Shown here: piece by piece, positions 14,198 to 21,637 of the stretch
How positions within the stretch are numbered: the first letter of the stretch is position 1
Layout: each line of letters opens with the position of its first letter
IMG/VR virus record: IMGVR_UViG_3300034375_003406
Location: 1-26,846 of that record
DNA length: 26,846 nucleotides
Direction: 5' to 3' (one strand)
From: a virus
Position numbers and translations under genes: made by a program
Notes under the pieces: generated by a model
Seen by the model: only the letters and a program-made list of their open reading frames with translations
Told to the model about the DNA's origin: nothing
The model's database searches: none

Positions 14198-14761
14198 ATG
14201 AACAGTAAAACTAAAACATCTAAACTTACAGACACTTTAAAACTTAAAATAAGAAATGAGTTTGTTCAAGGTATTGATGAAAACTCAGAAAGAGTCTTGT
14301 TTACTTTAGATGAATTAATTAAAAAATATAAAGTTGCACAAAGCACGATATATAGAATTGCAAGAACAGAACAATGGAAAGTGCAACGCGATCAATTCCA
14401 ACAAGAGTACACAGAAAAACTTGATAGAGATAGAATCAAAGCAAGAGCAAAAGAGTCAATTAAATTTGATGATAATTCAATTAATCTTGCAAAAGCCTTA
14501 TACAGCACAGTAGGTCAAGTAATACAAAATAATAATTTAGCAATACAACAAGGCAAAAAAGGATTGCCACCATCACAAATTAATTCACTTGCTAATGCAG
14601 CAGTTACTGCACAACGCTTAGCAAAACTTGCTCTTGGAGAAGCTACACATAATATAGATGCCACAGTCAACGAAAACACAGACGCATTCAGAAGAGCTAT
14701 GGAACTGCTTGACACAGTTGAAGAACAACGCAGAAGCCAAGGCGATAGAACTACGCACTAA
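14198..14761 (+). CDS. terS: Terminase small subunit
   Basis: A 187-aa protein directly before the large terminase gene. The N-terminal part has a helix-turn-helix (FTLDELIKKYKVAQSTIYRI, then ARTEQWKVQRDQF), as expected for packaging-site recognition. The middle is a long helical oligomerisation-like region (INLAKALYSTVGQVIQNN), and the end is charged (EQRRSQGDRTTH). It would recognise phage DNA and hand it to the motor. Its 3' end overlaps the large-subunit frame by 104 nt. The ribosome binding site is weak. A divergent promoter region of 156 nt separates it from the replication operon. Confidence 0.85.
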   Translation: MNSKTKTSKLTDTLKLKIRNEFVQGIDENSERVLFTLDELIKKYKVAQSTIYRIARTEQWKVQRDQFQQEYTEKLDRDRIKARAKESIKFDDNSINLAKALYSTVGQVIQNNNLAIQQGKKGLPPSQINSLANAAVTAQRLAKLALGEATHNIDATVNENTDAFRRAMELLDTVEEQRRSQGDRTTH

Positions 14762-15968
14762 TTGGCTAGAAACGGCTAGGGATAAACAGTTACAACCTGC
14801 GTATAAACATTACATATGGCTTATATTAGCAGGTCGTGGTTGGGGTAAGACTAGAACTGGTGCACAAGACATTGCTTTATATGCGCTAAGAAATCCAAAT
14901 ACCATATCGGCAGTCGTTGCACCAACTTCAGGTGATCTCAGGAGAGTATGTTTTGGTGGTCCAAGTGGTTTAGTCTCTATAATACCTAAAGAGTGTCTTT
15001 CAGTTACAAAAGACATGAAAGGGTACTCATCAAGTATAAGTGAAATACGCTTACATAACGGCTCAAAGATTGTAGGTTATGCAGCATCTGAGCCTGAGCG
15101 ATTAAGAGGTCCACAGTTTCATAGGGCATGGTGTGATGAGGTTGCAGCATGGCGATACCCAGAAGCCTTTGATCAACTTATGTTTGGTTTAAGACTAGGC
15201 AAAAATCCACAGTGCCTTATCACTACCACGCCAAAGCCTACAAAAATTATAAGAGACTTAGTTGCAAGGGAAGATGTGGCAGTTACCACTGGTAATACTT
15301 TTGAAAATGAAGATAACCTAGCTGAAAGCGCACTTGCTATGCTTAGAGATAAATATGAAGGTACTACACTAGGTAGACAAGAATTATATGCTGAAATAAT
15401 AGAAAATTTAGAAGGTGCTTTATGGACTAGTGCACTAATAGATGAAGCTAGACTACATGAAGATACGGAAAAAGAATTAAAACAAATTATTGTAGCAATT
15501 GACCCTGCCGTAACTAGCAATGAAGATTCAGACGAAACAGGAATTGTGGTAGTTGGCAAAGACCTTAATAATGAGTATTATGTACTTGAAGATGTTTCAG
15601 GCAAATATTCACCTGACGCATGGGCAAAAAAAGCCATTAATTGTTATTATGACTGGAGCGCTGATCGTATAGTTGCAGAAACAAACAATGGTGGAGATTT
15701 GGTGGAGAGACTATTAAGAGGAATGGATTTAAACATTCCTTATAGGTCTGTAAGAGCAACAAGAGGCAAGCTAATAAGAGCAGAGCCAATTGCAGCACTT
15801 TACGAGCAAAGGCGTGTTCATCACATTGGATATTTTCCTGAATTAGAATCACAAATGTGTAGCTATTTAGGAGAAACAAAACCAAGCCCTGACAGATTAG
15901 ATGCTTTAGTTTGGGGTATAACCGAATTAAGTAGATCAAAGGGTGACGTAAATTGGAGAATAAGCTAA
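14658..15968 (+). CDS. terL: Terminase large subunit (packaging ATPase-nuclease)
   Basis: A 436-aa packaging motor. The ATPase has Walker A LAGRGWGKT (57-65), a coupling-type segment VAPTSGDLRR, and Walker B RAWCDEVAAW with D160-E161. The nuclease domain has IVAIDPAVTSNEDSDETG with D282, then VAETNNGGDLVERLL and a late SPDRLDALVWG with the last Asp. This is the HK97/P22-like order. ATG 14658 is the only ATG before the Walker A, giving a long overlap with terS; a TTG further in is possible. The stop overlaps the portal start (TAATG). Confidence 0.95.
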   Translation: MPQSTKTQTHSEELWNCLTQLKNNAEAKAIELRTNWLETARDKQLQPAYKHYIWLILAGRGWGKTRTGAQDIALYALRNPNTISAVVAPTSGDLRRVCFGGPSGLVSIIPKECLSVTKDMKGYSSSISEIRLHNGSKIVGYAASEPERLRGPQFHRAWCDEVAAWRYPEAFDQLMFGLRLGKNPQCLITTTPKPTKIIRDLVAREDVAVTTGNTFENEDNLAESALAMLRDKYEGTTLGRQELYAEIIENLEGALWTSALIDEARLHEDTEKELKQIIVAIDPAVTSNEDSDETGIVVVGKDLNNEYYVLEDVSGKYSPDAWAKKAINCYYDWSADRIVAETNNGGDLVERLLRGMDLNIPYRSVRATRGKLIRAEPIAALYEQRRVHHIGYFPELESQMCSYLGETKPSPDRLDALVWGITELSRSKGDVNWRIS

Positions 15969-18028
15969 TGGCAGAACAAACATTTCTACAAAGATTGTTT
16001 AACAGCAAACCTGTTGAGCAAAAAAATTCAAACATGATGGGTTACTTTGGTGTTGGCACTGAAGAAGCAAAGACCTATAAATACCAAGACTTAGCAAAAG
16101 AAGGCTATCTTAAAAACGCGATTGTTTATAGATGCGTGAATGAGATAAGCAAAGGTGCAAGTGCTGTGCCTTTTATGCTTAAGGCAGGTGATCAAATCAT
16201 AGAAGAACATCCCTTGATTGATCTTCTTATGCGACCTAACCCACTGCAATCCTACAGTGAGTTCTTTAACAGTCTGTTTGGATATGTGTTGTTAAGTGGT
16301 AACGCTTACATTCTTAAGACTGGTAGCGACATGGGCGCACCAAAAGAACTGCATCAATTAAGACCTGATCGCATAAACATAAAAGGCAGTGGTAAGCCTA
16401 TACCTGAAAAATATGAATACATGGTGAATGGTAGAGTTGCTCACACATATCTTATAGATCAAGAAAACGGCTTTAGCGAACTAAAACACGTCAAGCTATG
16501 GCATCCGCTAGATGATTACTATGGTCTAAGTCCGTTAAGTGCAGCAGCAGTTGAGGTAGATCAATTTAACATGGCTAGCAAGCACAATGTCAATCTTTTA
16601 CAAAATGGTGCAAGACCAAGTGGTGCAGTTGTTTTCAAACCACAAGATGATGCAGGCTTTGCAGTCAATTTAACAGAATCACAGAGACAACAATTACTCA
16701 CAGACTTAAATAACAGATTTAGTGGTGCAGGTAATGCAGGCAGACCTATGTTATTAGAGGGAGACTTTGATTGGAAAGAAATGGGTCTGAGTCCTAAAGA
16801 CATGGATTTTGCAACCTTAAAACACATGAGTGCAACAGACATTGCTCTATGCTTTGGTGTACCTAGCCAGTTAGTAGGTGTTCCTGACAGTCAAACCTAT
16901 TCTAATGTTGCAGAAGCAAGACTTGCTCTGTATGAAGAAACAATTATTCCACACTTAAGAAAGATCGCATCAGACCTTAACGAGTGGTTAGTTCCATTGT
17001 TTGATGATCGTCTCACATTAGAGTTTGACATTGATGCTATTCCTGCATTGTCAGAGAGAGTTAAAAGAGTATACGAAAATGTTACCTCTGCTGTAAGAGA
17101 AGGAATCATGACTAGGAATGAAGCAAGAGAACAGCTTGGATTAGAGCCGTTAGATGGAGCAGATGATCTATATATATCAGCTAACTTATTTCCTCTTGGT
17201 GATGAAGGCGTGGAAAAACCTGCAAATCCAGTTAATGAAAATGATTTAGAAGATTATGATGACGAAGAAACTGATAAAGAAATATTAGAACTCTTAGAAG
17301 AAGAAAAAGCATTATCAGATATAAATACAGTTCCTAACAATTCTATGGCAGAAGAAGCAGCAAGAGGTCTGCAATGGCGAAAAAAGTATAAAAGAGGTGG
17401 TACTGCTGTTGGTGTAGCAAGAGCAAACCAACTCATGAATAAGGAAAGGCTATCTATTTCTACAGTCAAAAGAATGTACAGTTTTTTTTCTAGGCATGAA
17501 GTAGATAAACAAGCAGAAGGTTTTAGTCAAGGCGAAAAAGGCTACCCTAGTGCTGGTAGAATTGCATGGGCTTTATGGGGTGGTGATGCAGGTTTCTCTT
17601 GGTCAAAAAAAGTAAGAAATCAAATAGAACGAGAAGAATCTAAAGAGTACGAACTTGAGGAACATATTGGTTTTGTTGAAGATGAAAAAGCACTTAGCGA
17701 AACAGTTAGAAATGGCTTAAAAGAAAAAGTTAAAGAGCATAATGAAAAATATGGCGATAGCAAAACTAAGAAAGTTACACTGGGTATGCTTACGCAAGTA
17801 TTTCGTAGAGGTGTAGGTGCTTATAATACTAATCCATCAAGCGTAAGACCAAGTGTACGCAGACAAGGTGGTGCTGATCGTTGGGCATATGCTAGGGTTA
17901 ATTCTTTTTTAAGAGCATTATCAAGCGGCAAATTTAAAGGTGGTAAACACGATACTGACCTTTTTCCTGATGGACACCCACTAAAATCTAAAGGACCTAC
18001 AGATAGTCAAGGCAGACCGAAAAAGTGA
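15968..18028 (+). CDS. HK97-type portal protein with long C-terminal extension
   Basis: A 686-aa protein. Residues up to about 420 are a portal of the HK97 family: NAIVYRCVNEISKGASAVPF, LWHPLDDYYGLSPLSAAAVE, then LCFGVPSQLVG. It forms the dodecameric ring for DNA entry. Two further segments follow an acidic linker: one at about 460-550 (GLQWRKKYKRGGTAVGVARA, STVKRMYSFFSRHEVD, YPSAGRIAWALWGGDAG) and one at about 590-675 (TLGMLTQVFRRGVGAYNTNP, ADRWAYARVNSFLRALSSGK). Both resemble DUF5824-like phage modules of unknown role. I chose ATG 15968 for its GGAG 8 nt upstream and its TAATG overlap. The GTG of the next gene overlaps the stop. Confidence 0.92.
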   Translation: MAEQTFLQRLFNSKPVEQKNSNMMGYFGVGTEEAKTYKYQDLAKEGYLKNAIVYRCVNEISKGASAVPFMLKAGDQIIEEHPLIDLLMRPNPLQSYSEFFNSLFGYVLLSGNAYILKTGSDMGAPKELHQLRPDRINIKGSGKPIPEKYEYMVNGRVAHTYLIDQENGFSELKHVKLWHPLDDYYGLSPLSAAAVEVDQFNMASKHNVNLLQNGARPSGAVVFKPQDDAGFAVNLTESQRQQLLTDLNNRFSGAGNAGRPMLLEGDFDWKEMGLSPKDMDFATLKHMSATDIALCFGVPSQLVGVPDSQTYSNVAEARLALYEETIIPHLRKIASDLNEWLVPLFDDRLTLEFDIDAIPALSERVKRVYENVTSAVREGIMTRNEAREQLGLEPLDGADDLYISANLFPLGDEGVEKPANPVNENDLEDYDDEETDKEILELLEEEKALSDINTVPNNSMAEEAARGLQWRKKYKRGGTAVGVARANQLMNKERLSISTVKRMYSFFSRHEVDKQAEGFSQGEKGYPSAGRIAWALWGGDAGFSWSKKVRNQIEREESKEYELEEHIGFVEDEKALSETVRNGLKEKVKEHNEKYGDSKTKKVTLGMLTQVFRRGVGAYNTNPSSVRPSVRRQGGADRWAYARVNSFLRALSSGKFKGGKHDTDLFPDGHPLKSKGPTDSQGRPKK

Positions 18029-18837
18029 GAACAGCCACTAAAAGAATAAATACTTTTAGACAGGGCAGAATTAATACACGCTTAGAGTCAAGAAAACAAT
18101 TAGTTCTTAGAAATAATTTAGAAAAAAGATTTTATAGAAACTTAAATACATTATTTAGAAAGTTTTTAAATACACATTTACATCTATACAGTCAGTATGG
18201 AATATATGAAATACAAATTGCACAACAATCTCTTAATGAGGATTTTTTTCCACTAATGCTTGCGCATTACAAAAGAGTTTTTAAGGCGATATACAGAAGT
18301 AATGAAGAAAAGTACGAATATTTAAGAAAAGCTGATGAGGCATTTGTATTTGGTAGAAGTACAGATTTTGAGTTAGTTGTTAATCAATACTTTGCCAATA
18401 GGCAATTAATCTTAGCAGGCATTACAGAGCGCATGGCTACAAGAATAAGCAACTTAATAGAACAAGGCAGAGCAGATAATTTAACTTTGCCACAAATAGC
18501 TAAATTAGTATCAAGTAAATTTTTACCAGTAAGCAGAAGCCGTGCTGCACTTATAGCAAGAACAGAAACACATAATGCCGCATCTTTTGCAAACCATTCT
18601 TACCACGCAACAGTTGAGAAAGACTTGGGGATAAAAATGTTAAAAAAATGGGTAGCTACCAACGATGCTAGAACAAGATCAGCACATTCTGCAGCCAGTG
18701 GACAAACTGTGGATATGTCAGAAGATTTTATTGTTGGTGGAGTTCCTATGAGTTTTGCAGGCGATAGCAGAGGTGGTGCAAAAAATGTTATTAATTGTAG
18801 ATGCGTAATAGTTTACGCAGATGAAAGAGACCTTTAA
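18025..18837 (+). CDS. MuF-like head morphogenesis protein
   Basis: A 270-aa minor head protein. The C-terminal domain is the Mu gpF-type fold: ALIARTETHNAASFANHSYH, KWVATNDARTRSAHSAASGQ, FIVGGVPMSFAGDSRGG and NVINCRCVIVYAD. Such proteins sit near the portal in procapsids and may be injected with the DNA. The N-terminal 150 residues are basic and helical. It starts with GTG at 18025, overlapping the portal TGA as GTGA. Its stop overlaps the end of a leftward gene, so the rightward head operon pauses here for the leftward island. Confidence 0.88.
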   Translation: MRTATKRINTFRQGRINTRLESRKQLVLRNNLEKRFYRNLNTLFRKFLNTHLHLYSQYGIYEIQIAQQSLNEDFFPLMLAHYKRVFKAIYRSNEEKYEYLRKADEAFVFGRSTDFELVVNQYFANRQLILAGITERMATRISNLIEQGRADNLTLPQIAKLVSSKFLPVSRSRAALIARTETHNAASFANHSYHATVEKDLGIKMLKKWVATNDARTRSAHSAASGQTVDMSEDFIVGGVPMSFAGDSRGGAKNVINCRCVIVYADERDL

Positions 18838-19037
18838 TCAATAATATATTCTTGTGTTGAGTTGTGATCTATATATGTAATACGACCACTGTATGGTACC
18901 CAACCAATATGGTGATTTAAAGCATCTCGCATTAACCAACCACGCATTCTTTCTGTAGACTTAGACTTACATGGTACTTTGTCAAAAGAACTTGGTGCTT
19001 CGTTAATGTATCTTTCTAGGGCTTCTGTAAATTTCAT
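18834..19037 (-). CDS. Small hypothetical protein, end of leftward island
   Basis: A 67-aa protein of unknown family (FTEALERYINEAPSSFDK, RMRGWLMRDALNHHIGW, ending STQEYIID). I chose ATG 19037, which has AAGGGGTAGC upstream, over the TTG at 19055. Its 3' end overlaps the stop of the MuF-like gene on the other strand by 4 nt. It is the last gene of the island. Confidence 0.65.
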   Translation of the reverse strand: MKFTEALERYINEAPSSFDKVPCKSKSTERMRGWLMRDALNHHIGWVPYSGRITYIDHNSTQEYIID

Positions 19038-19048
19038 AATGCTACCCC

Positions 19049-19297
19049 TTACCAAGTTTGATTAAAAAAGTTAGTAGGCAAATTTTCTGCTATTAAGTCT
19101 GCTACAACTTGCCACTCCTTTTGCGATAATGTATCGCTATCTATGTTAAATCTTTGACATACATCTGCAACATCGTAGTACCATTTAAAGCACTCTGCAT
19201 CTGCATAAAGACAGTGTTCTTTAACTACAGCCAAAAGGGTTTCTTGATTTAAACCTGCAATGGTTTTTGAGTTGGTTGGGTTATTTAAGTTTTTCAT
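19049..19297 (-). CDS. Hypothetical protein behind leftward promoter copy d
   Basis: An 82-aa protein, mostly helical (QETLLAVVKEHCLYADAECF, then LSQKEWQVVADLIAENL). Family unknown. It is the first gene after the promoter at 19327-19374. Its leader and first codons (ATGAAAAACTTAA) are nearly the same as those of the gene at 20551, so promoter, leader and start look duplicated. AAAGGAT gives a good ribosome binding site. Confidence 0.7.
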   Translation of the reverse strand: MKNLNNPTNSKTIAGLNQETLLAVVKEHCLYADAECFKWYYDVADVCQRFNIDSDTLSQKEWQVVADLIAENLPTNFFNQTW

Positions 19298-19326
19298 TTT
19301 ATCCTTTGTTTAATTAATATGAGTAC

Positions 19327-19374
19327 ATCATACTAGGTTAATTAATAGATGTAAACCCTTTTTGGAATATTATT
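19327..19374 (-). promoter_or_regulatory. Leftward promoter with conserved upstream box (copy d)
   Basis: On the minus strand: box AATAATATTCC plus A5 plus GGG, -35 TTTACA (19350-19355), a 17-bp spacer and -10 TATGAT (19327-19332), then the TTAATTAAACAAAGGAT leader. It is the best sigma70-like member of the four copies and drives the 82-aa and 67-aa genes. Confidence 0.78.
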
Positions 19375-19673
19375 TAGTGTGTATTTAATATTTTTGCATA
19401 AACAAAGTTCCTAATTGTCACCAATTCATCTTCGTTTATATCTTTAATGCTTCTAACTATATAAATTGATTTACCATGCCAATACCAACCAGTTTCTTGA
19501 TCTTCATAAATATCATCTGTAGTAATAGTTTGGTTTAGAAACTTGCTTAATATAAGGCGATCAGAAACATTATCATCAGCATTTTCTTCTAAAATATAAT
19601 AATCACTAGGGCAATAAGCATAATGCTCTGAGTTAGTATCACCAGTCATTTGTTCTATTGTTATCCATTTCAT
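19374..19673 (-). CDS. Hypothetical protein
   Basis: A 99-aa acidic protein (EQMTGDTNSEHYAYCPSDYY, ETGWYWHGKSIYIVRSI, ending FVYAKILNTH). Family not recognised. Its start overlaps the stop of the 55-aa gene as ATGA, and its stop abuts the box of promoter copy d. Part of the island inside the head genes; a phage-host interaction role would be a guess. Confidence 0.7.
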   Translation of the reverse strand: MKWITIEQMTGDTNSEHYAYCPSDYYILEENADDNVSDRLILSKFLNQTITTDDIYEDQETGWYWHGKSIYIVRSIKDINEDELVTIRNFVYAKILNTH

Positions 19674-19837
19674 TTTTCTTGACCTGTATTTGTTTTAAGA
19701 ATTTTATCTAACGCTGTCATTAAAGGCGTATCTTCAGATAGCATATTATGGTTACCATCTTCTATTTCTTTGTTGGCTTTTTCAAATATGCACATCTGTA
19801 ATGCTATTACTTCTTGGTTGGTTAAATTAATATTCAT
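19670..19837 (-). CDS. 55-aa hypothetical protein
   Basis: Reads from ATG 19837 to TGA 19670. It has one amphipathic helix (LTNQEVIALQMCIFEKANKE), then a polar segment and a second helix (TPLMTALDKILKTN). The small helical, soluble form would fit a protein-binding peptide. The TGA overlaps the next start as ATGA, and the ATG lies 4 nt past the upstream stop. Function unknown. Confidence 0.65.
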   Translation of the reverse strand: MNINLTNQEVIALQMCIFEKANKEIEDGNHNMLSEDTPLMTALDKILKTNTGQEK

Positions 19838-19841
19838 AAAA

Positions 19842-20228
19842 TTATATTGTGTAATTACCTTGCTCGGTCGTGTAGTTTACTGTTACGCCATGTCTAAAAT
19901 TAAACTCACCTTTAATTATTTTATTCATTTCCATCCAACCGCCACCATCTGTACCATCTAAGTACATTTTTTTGACTAATTGATAATGAGTATGTCCATA
20001 TTTTTCGGCAATGTCTAAACACTCTTTAGAGCGTTTGTAGTCGTGAGTTCTCATACCATCGGCAAATCTTGGGTAAAAATCACAACCTTTGCCTAATATA
20101 AATTCACCATCTACCTCTGTACCACCATACATAAAATAACTTATTAAAAATGTACCTTGAGTGTATTTGCGCATACCAAAACTGTTAAATTCGGTTTCTA
20201 CTTTTTTATTTATTAATTCTTTATTCAT
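19842..20228 (-). CDS. Hypothetical protein
   Basis: A 128-aa protein. The first half has GTFLISYFMYGGTEVDGEFI, and the second half has RSKECLDIAEKYGHTHYQLV and DGTDGGGWMEMNKIIKGEFN. I recognise no family. AAGGAAAATAAAATG is its ribosome binding site. It follows the terminator hairpin at 20246-20271, so it is transcribed by read-through from promoter copy e or from an unseen start. Confidence 0.7.
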   Translation of the reverse strand: MNKELINKKVETEFNSFGMRKYTQGTFLISYFMYGGTEVDGEFILGKGCDFYPRFADGMRTHDYKRSKECLDIAEKYGHTHYQLVKKMYLDGTDGGGWMEMNKIIKGEFNFRHGVTVNYTTEQGNYTI

Positions 20229-20240
20229 TTTATTTTCCTT

Positions 20241-20271
20241 TAAAAAAAAGGTAGCTGTTAAGCTACCTTTT
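20241..20271 (-). terminator. Intrinsic terminator overlapping a stop codon
   Basis: A near-perfect 11-bp inverted repeat (AAAAGGTAGCT, GTTA loop, AGCTACCTTTT) with a T-run on the minus strand. The last codons and the TAA of the 97-aa gene form the hairpin itself. It works on the minus strand and may also stop the other direction. Confidence 0.8.
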
Positions 20272-20551
20272 GAGAGTTATGTTCTATTACTCTGATGATG
20301 TCTTTAGAATCAAAAACAGTAAAGAGTTTTCTTACCATTTCTTTTTCGCCAGTCTCTTTGTTTTCTTGTTCTTTATAGAAGCAAAGAGTTGTACCAAGAC
20401 CTTTAAGACCTTTAAGCATATCGCCTGTTACTTCAAAGTGTTTCATGGCTTGCTTAAAAGTGCAAAGTGAATCATCTTCTGTGTAACCTGCTTCTGCAAG
20501 TATGTCTAAGTTTCCACCTGAGTAGTAGTTGTTGGTTATTAAGTTTTTCAT
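20258..20551 (-). CDS. Hypothetical protein, first gene of leftward island
   Basis: A 97-aa protein (NYYSGGNLDILAEAGYTEDD, FKQAMKHFEVTGDMLKGLKG, then a strand-rich TTLCFYKEQENKETGEKEM). Family unknown. It sits behind promoter copy e and ends within an intrinsic terminator, so it may be made as a short, abundant early transcript. CGGAGAT precedes the ATG. Its first codons match those of the 82-aa gene at 19297. Confidence 0.72.
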   Translation of the reverse strand: MKNLITNNYYSGGNLDILAEAGYTEDDSLCTFKQAMKHFEVTGDMLKGLKGLGTTLCFYKEQENKETGEKEMVRKLFTVFDSKDIIRVIEHNSQKVA

Positions 20552-20580
20552 TTTATCTCCGTTTAATTAATATAAGAGTC

Positions 20581-20628
20581 ATATTAAAGTGATTTGGACA
20601 AATGTAAACCCTTTTTGGAATATTATTT
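20581..20628 (-). promoter_or_regulatory. Leftward promoter with conserved upstream box (copy e)
   Basis: On the minus strand: box AATAATATTCC plus A5 plus GGG, -35 TTTACA (20603-20608), a 16-bp spacer, -10 TAATAT (20581-20586), then TTAATTAAACGGAGAT. It lies in the gap between the leftward island and the rightward protease gene. Confidence 0.72.
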
Positions 20629-20689
20629 ATATTTATTTATTTAATCTATATCTTGTGCTTATCCAACCCTTTATGTACTATATGTGGAT

Positions 20690-21625
20690 ATGCCTATTCC
20701 AAAACCTAATAGTTCTGAAAACAGGCAAGACTTTTTAAAAAGATGTATGGGAGATGACACTATGACGAGTGAATATACCGATTCCGACCAACGCCTAGCT
20801 GTCTGTACTAATCAGTACGATTCTAATAAAGAAGATTCTATAGAGAATGATGAAAAGCACATAAGAGCAGTAGAAGAAACTGATGATTCTTATATCATTG
20901 AGTTTGGCAAATCTAAGCCTAACTCAGAAGAAACTGTTGATGAGATGAACTCTGAGAAAGAAGTAGAGAAAGAATCTATTGAAATTAAATCAAGCATTAA
21001 AGCTTATCATGACGAAGATGAAGATAAAAACTATGGCACATTTGAAGGCTATGGTTCTGTCTTTGGTAATAAAGACTTAGGTAATGATGTTATTGAAGCA
21101 GGTGCATTCGCCAAATCATTAAAGAAAAGAAAACCACAGAATGTAAAACTCTTATATCAACACAAGTCAGATATGCCTATCGGTGTTTTTGATGAGATTA
21201 GAGAAGATGAACACGGTCTTGTGGTCAAAGGTAGGCTGGCTCTTAAAACACAAGCAGGAGCAGAAGCCTACGAATTATTAAAAATGGGTGCATTAGATGG
21301 TCTATCAATAGGCTTTAGAGTAAACCCAAAAGAAGTTTCATATGATAAGCGTGGTAATAAACGCATTATCAAAGAAGTAGATTTAATGGAAGTGTCCCTA
21401 GTAACTTTCCCGATGAATCCGCAGGCAACTGTCAGATCGGTAAAAGGTGAACAGTACTCCATTAGGGAATGGGAGAATGGACTGCGTGATGCATTCAACT
21501 TATCTCGTTCAGAAGCAAAAGTTGCTGCAAAGGCAGTAACTAAGTGTTTTGATCAACGAGAGGTTGATGAAAGTGCAGAACTGGTAGATGCCATAAAAGA
21601 ACTAACTTTAACCTTAAAAACTTAA
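20690..21625 (+). CDS. Prohead protease (HK97/U35 type) with N-terminal extension
   Basis: A 311-aa protein. Residues about 100-270 form the capsid maturation serine protease: FEGYGSVFGNKDLGNDVIEA, LLYQHKSDMPIG with the catalytic His, GALDGLSIGFRV with the catalytic Ser, and VSLVTFPMNPQA. It would trim the scaffold-like part of the capsid protein. The N-terminal 100 residues are an added part: MPIPKPNSSENRQDF with CMGDD and QRLAVC, a small phage motif, then an acidic linker. I chose ATG 20690, which gives the family-typical MPIPKP start, over the GTG at 20684. The ribosome binding site is weak. The major capsid gene follows 12 nt later. Confidence 0.9.
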   Translation: MPIPKPNSSENRQDFLKRCMGDDTMTSEYTDSDQRLAVCTNQYDSNKEDSIENDEKHIRAVEETDDSYIIEFGKSKPNSEETVDEMNSEKEVEKESIEIKSSIKAYHDEDEDKNYGTFEGYGSVFGNKDLGNDVIEAGAFAKSLKKRKPQNVKLLYQHKSDMPIGVFDEIREDEHGLVVKGRLALKTQAGAEAYELLKMGALDGLSIGFRVNPKEVSYDKRGNKRIIKEVDLMEVSLVTFPMNPQATVRSVKGEQYSIREWENGLRDAFNLSRSEAKVAAKAVTKCFDQREVDESAELVDAIKELTLTLKT

Positions 21626-21637
21626 TAGGAGTAAATT

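Noticed and set aside
15637-16035. Leftward 132-aa frame at the terL-portal junction
   Set aside because: It is antisense to two well-supported genes and has a Leu/Cys-rich shadow composition.
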